A model generated the notes under the pieces. It worked only from the letters and a program-made list of their open reading frames with translations, was not told the DNA's origin and made no database searches. Made by a program: the position numbers and the translations under genes. DNA of 42,051 bases from the NCBI GenBank assembly GCA_903822495.1, contig CAIJPD010000060.1, forward strand, positions 1 to 42,051, read 5' to 3'. The stretch is from an uncultured Chloroflexota bacterium. Its GTDB lineage: Bacteria > Chloroflexota > Limnocylindria > Limnocylindrales > CSP1-4. Every line of letters begins with the position of its first letter. The stretch's first letter is position 1. Positions 39,694 through 42,051 of the stretch are shown piece by piece.

Positions 39694-40923
39694 CTACGGG
39701 AGATCCGGGCGCTTGCCGCCGCCACGCTCCAGCTTGAACAGGTCCCAGGCGTTGATGCCCAGGATCCGCCGCCTGGCGGTCTCCGACAGGAACGGGAGGT
39801 CCCAGATGGTGCTGGGCAGGTTGAAGTCCCAGTGCGGGTAGTCCGACGAGAAGAGGAGCTGCGTCTCCGCGTTGATCATCTTCATCGTCAGCTCGAGGGC
39901 TTCCGCGTTGTTCTGGTTCTCGATGGGCTGCGTGGTGTAGTACATCTCGCGCATGTAGTCGCTGGGCAGCTTCTTGAGGAGCGGCGCCTCGCTGGACCGC
40001 ATCATGTACTCGTTGTCCAGGCGCTGCATCATGAACGGGATCCACGCCAGGCCGCTCTCGATCCAGAGCAGCTTGAGCTTGGGGAACCGCTCCGGGATCC
40101 CGTTCACGACCATGTTCATGATGTGGACCAGGTTGTAGATGATGAAGCCCAGGGCATGCACCGAGATGAACCGGTTCATCCCCTCGAACATGCGCTCCTG
40201 CTGGTGGTAGATCGCATGGAACGAGAGCGGCAGGCCGGTCTCCTGGATGGCCCCGTAGAGCTTCATGTAGACGGGATCGTGGACCGGCCGGTAGCGGGCC
40301 GAGGTCACCATGAAGCCCACGACGCCCGGGTTGTCGCCGAACTTCTCGACGAACTTCACGCATGCCTCGGGCTGGTTCATGGGCAGGTAGAGCATGGTCC
40401 GCATGCCCGGCACGTGGGGGAGGATCTCCTCGGTCAGCCAGCGCGAGTAGGCCCACGCCATCGCGGTCTCGATCGCGGGGTCCGGGTGCATGCCCAGGGC
40501 CAGCAGCGCGGTGGGGAAGACGATCTGGTAGTCGATCCCGATCGCCTGCATCTCCTTCATGGTGAAGTCGACTTCGGGCGGGACGCCGGGCTTCCACTCC
40601 TCCTTGTGCTCGTTGCGGAAGCGGACCAGGCGGCCGGACAGGCTCTGGTGCTGCGGCCCGCGGAAGCCCGGGTACATCAGGCCGCCGCGCTCGCCCATGA
40701 GGACTTCGTTGCGGAAGACCTCATCGTCGATGTACTTGGCGATCTCCTTGAAGTGGACGATCTCGTTGAGGTGGTGCGCGTCCGCGTCCACGATCAGGAC
40801 CTTGTCGAACCCGCGCTTCTGGGCCTGGCGGGTGGCGTTGGTCAGGTGGATGCGGGTGTCATAGCCGGCCCGCTCGCCGGTGTTGAAGATCTTCGGCTCG
40901 ACGCCGTCGCGTGACATGCCCAT
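39694..40923 (-). CDS. Amidohydrolase-2 family TIM-barrel hydrolase/decarboxylase
   Basis: A 409-residue metal-dependent enzyme. After an N-terminal helix, VLIVDADAHHLNE supplies the first metal motif (D-x-H type), LPLSFHAIYHQ a further His, LKLLWIESGLAWIPFMMQRLDNEY the mid-barrel Glu, and LLFSSDYPHWDFN the catalytic Asp. This pattern belongs to the amidohydrolase-2 group, which includes aromatic acid decarboxylases such as gamma-resorcylate decarboxylase and hydrolases. ATG 40923 abuts the upstream stop; ATG 40917 is also possible. Operon with a Rieske protein and a small protein suggests aromatic or heterocyclic compound turnover (inference). Confidence 0.88.
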   Translation of the reverse strand: MGMSRDGVEPKIFNTGERAGYDTRIHLTNATRQAQKRGFDKVLIVDADAHHLNEIVHFKEIAKYIDDEVFRNEVLMGERGGLMYPGFRGPQHQSLSGRLVRFRNEHKEEWKPGVPPEVDFTMKEMQAIGIDYQIVFPTALLALGMHPDPAIETAMAWAYSRWLTEEILPHVPGMRTMLYLPMNQPEACVKFVEKFGDNPGVVGFMVTSARYRPVHDPVYMKLYGAIQETGLPLSFHAIYHQQERMFEGMNRFISVHALGFIIYNLVHIMNMVVNGIPERFPKLKLLWIESGLAWIPFMMQRLDNEYMMRSSEAPLLKKLPSDYMREMYYTTQPIENQNNAEALELTMKMINAETQLLFSSDYPHWDFNLPSTIWDLPFLSETARRRILGINAWDLFKLERGGGKRPDLP

Positions 40924-41232
40924 CTAGACGTTGCTCCACGCGGCCCACATGGCCAGCTCGAAGAGTTCCAGGTTCACGACCTCGGTCATGCCGACGCAGG
41001 TGGCGGCCACCTCGCTGGCGGTGATGTTCTCGGGACCGGGGAACGCGGCCATCTTGGTGCCGCTGTCCCGCTTGGCGAAGTAGAGCTTCGCGCCCGCCAG
41101 GAGCAGCTGTTGGACCGCCTCGTCGGGGACCTGGTCGATCTGCCCGGCGTCGAGGAGCTCCAGCGCCCGCCGCAGCACGTGCGCGGCTTCGGGGGCCAGC
41201 TCCGCCCCGGTGGTGGCGTCAGCCGACGACAT
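40924..41232 (-). CDS. Small protein between Rieske and amidohydrolase genes
   Basis: A 102-residue soluble protein. The N-terminal half is helical (EAAHVLRRALELLDAGQIDQVPDEAVQQLLLAGAKLYFAKRD), the second half reads FPGPENITASEVAATCVGMTEVVNLELFELAMWAAW with one Cys. ATG 41232 overlaps the Rieske gene by 14 nt and its stop abuts the amidohydrolase start, so expression is tightly coupled. No known domain recognised; a subunit or assembly partner of the amidohydrolase is plausible. Confidence 0.7.
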   Translation of the reverse strand: MSSADATTGAELAPEAAHVLRRALELLDAGQIDQVPDEAVQQLLLAGAKLYFAKRDSGTKMAAFPGPENITASEVAATCVGMTEVVNLELFELAMWAAWSNV

Positions 41233-41584
41233 AGACGTCCTCTCCTCGCTGGACCGCCTCGTAGCGGCGGAGCTTGAACTTGCGGAGCGCGGCACACTCG
41301 CCGCTCTCGATGTCGAACTCCCAGCCGTGCCAGGGGCAGACGATGTGGATCTCGGTGGTGGAGAAGCGCTCGCGGACGGTCTCGCGGTGCTCACCAAGCA
41401 CGGCCTCCACCTTGCCCATGAGGATGCCCTCGCCCACCGGGCCACCCATGTGTGGGCAGACATTCTGAAACGCGTGGAACCGACCGTCGCGCTCGAAGAC
41501 GAAGACCTCGCGCCCGTCGACGTCGAGCAGGATTCGCTGTCCGCCAGCGAGATCTGCGACGCGCCCGGCCCGTACCTCAGCCAT
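41219..41584 (-). CDS. Rieske [2Fe-2S] ferredoxin-like protein
   Basis: A 121-residue stand-alone Rieske domain with both cluster motifs: CPHMGG (Cys-x-His) and CPWHGWEFD (Cys-x2-His), separated by about 40 residues. ILLDVDGREVFVFERDGRFHAFQNVCPH is typical of ring-hydroxylating oxygenase ferredoxins. ATG 41584 gives a normal length; an in-frame GTG at 41635 would add 17 residues. It probably carries electrons to an oxygenase; none is adjacent, although a matching ferredoxin-reductase-like gene lies at 21.2 kb. Confidence 0.92.
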   Translation of the reverse strand: MAEVRAGRVADLAGGQRILLDVDGREVFVFERDGRFHAFQNVCPHMGGPVGEGILMGKVEAVLGEHRETVRERFSTTEIHIVCPWHGWEFDIESGECAALRKFKLRRYEAVQRGEDVYVVG

Positions 41585-41650
41585 GCGTGGCACCCTGCCT
41601 GCGGCCCAATCATGGGTGCTGAAACGCCCGCGCACCCTCGGGGCCGCGCC

Positions 41651-41656
41651 ATTGTA
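41651..41656 (-). promoter_or_regulatory. Candidate -10 for the Rieske operon
   Basis: TACAAT on the minus strand, near consensus, lies 66 nt upstream of ATG 41584. A poor -35 candidate (TTCCAT) is 18 bp further up. Confidence 0.4.
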
Positions 41657-41740
41657 GGGGTGCGCTCACACCAGATGGAACCCCATTCCAAATCCGGATC
41701 GGCTCACCGCCGGCCCGGTGTGCGGCCAGCTGAGCCCCTT

Positions 41741-41809
41741 GCCGTCGCCTGGTGCCGCCCCGTGCCGTCGCCTGGTGCCGCCCCGTGCCGTCGCCTCGTG
41801 CCGCGCCGC
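41741..41809. repeat. 23-bp tandem repeat, three copies
   Basis: 41741-41763 and 41764-41786 are identical 23-mers; 41787-41809 is a diverged third copy that breaks down into CCGTG-rich sequence. It lies in the roughly 470-nt non-coding end of the window, upstream of the Rieske operon. Confidence 0.65.
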
Positions 41810-41868
41810 GCCGTGCCGTGCCGCCCGGCGCCCACCATCGCCCTTCCCCAGTCGGGAATCTGCGAAAC

Positions 41869-42012
41869 GCTCACCGGGTGAGCACTATGGCGTGAGGTTG
41901 GCCAGTACGTCCACCGGGTGAGCGTTCCGGAGTTTCAGCGGCGGGCTCCGTGCACGAGCCCCGGCCCGGCCGGCCCGCGACATTGGATAGTGCTCATGGG
42001 GTGGACGTTCCG
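41869..42012. repeat. Second locus of the 27.3-kb repeat family
   Basis: Three copies of the same module: 41869-41890 (partial, ending GTGAGCACTAT), 41903-41928 (CAGTACGTCCACC plus GGGTGAGCG) and 41985-42012 on the opposite strand (GGATAGTGCTCA plus GGGTGGACGT). As at 27.3 kb, a minus-oriented copy faces a plus-oriented copy across a short spacer. The element may continue past the window's end. No transposase is visible. Confidence 0.65.
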
Positions 42013-42051
42013 TAGAACCACGTCAGGCTGCCGCGCGGCGCCGCGCCCGCC

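Overview
This is a very GC-rich window with dense, collinear genes. Many starts are GTG, and neighbouring genes are often joined by 4-nt GTGA or ATGA stop/start overlaps. At least six genes have a TANNNT hexamer 6-7 nt before the start codon, the layout of leaderless transcripts. The Agl23-like (TIGR03663) protein next to large GT-C-like membrane proteins, an FchA/FolD/Fhs folate set and a cobalt-type nitrile hydratase point to a Chloroflexota bacterium. That placement is inferred from gene content; there is no rRNA here to confirm it.

Layout. (1) 1-9.4 kb, + strand: a surface-glycosylation block with an Agl23-like membrane protein, a flippase-like LPG-synthase-TM protein, an ALG5/DPM-like glycosyltransferase, two tandem paralogous GT-C-like membrane proteins (the first fused to a six-blade NHL propeller) and a small YcxB-like protein. 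(2) 9.4-13.7 kb: a hybrid sensor kinase diverging from dinB, then an 89-residue protein behind a promoter carrying two LexA/SOS boxes. (3) 14.1-20.6 kb: fchA-folD-fhs, which link formate to methylene-tetrahydrofolate, followed by two tandem MFS transporters and a small membrane protein. (4) 20.7-26.7 kb: panD, a ferredoxin-reductase-like flavoprotein, dedA diverging from hutH across a 20-bp palindrome, a GNAT with five NPF motifs, a membrane protein and another GNAT. (5) 26.6-27.3 kb: a Doc toxin with a ribbon-helix-helix antitoxin. (6) 27.6-30.2 kb: nitrile hydratase beta, alpha and activator, then a lipoprotein. (7) 30.5-35.5 kb, - strand: a MalT-like LAL regulator followed by a four-gene operon (97-aa protein, DUF4386, F420-type nitroreductase, DUF4260). 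(8) 35.7-38.3 kb: haloalkane dehalogenase-like hydrolase and hutU. (9) 38.4-41.6 kb, - strand: Rieske protein, small protein, amidohydrolase and MFS exporter.

Non-coding DNA is scarce but structured. A repeat family occurs at 27.3-27.5 kb and again at 41.9-42.0 kb, bracketing blocks 6-9. A second inverted-repeat element and two perfect 15-bp hairpins lie between the convergent genes at 30.2-30.5 kb.

The most informative points are: FolD has Ile where the cyclohydrolase lysine belongs and sits beside a dedicated cyclohydrolase; an SOS-controlled small gene lies behind dinB; the LAL regulator has no canonical start codon in frame before its conserved N-terminus; and one acetyltransferase carries NPF motifs at a regular 12-14 residue spacing.
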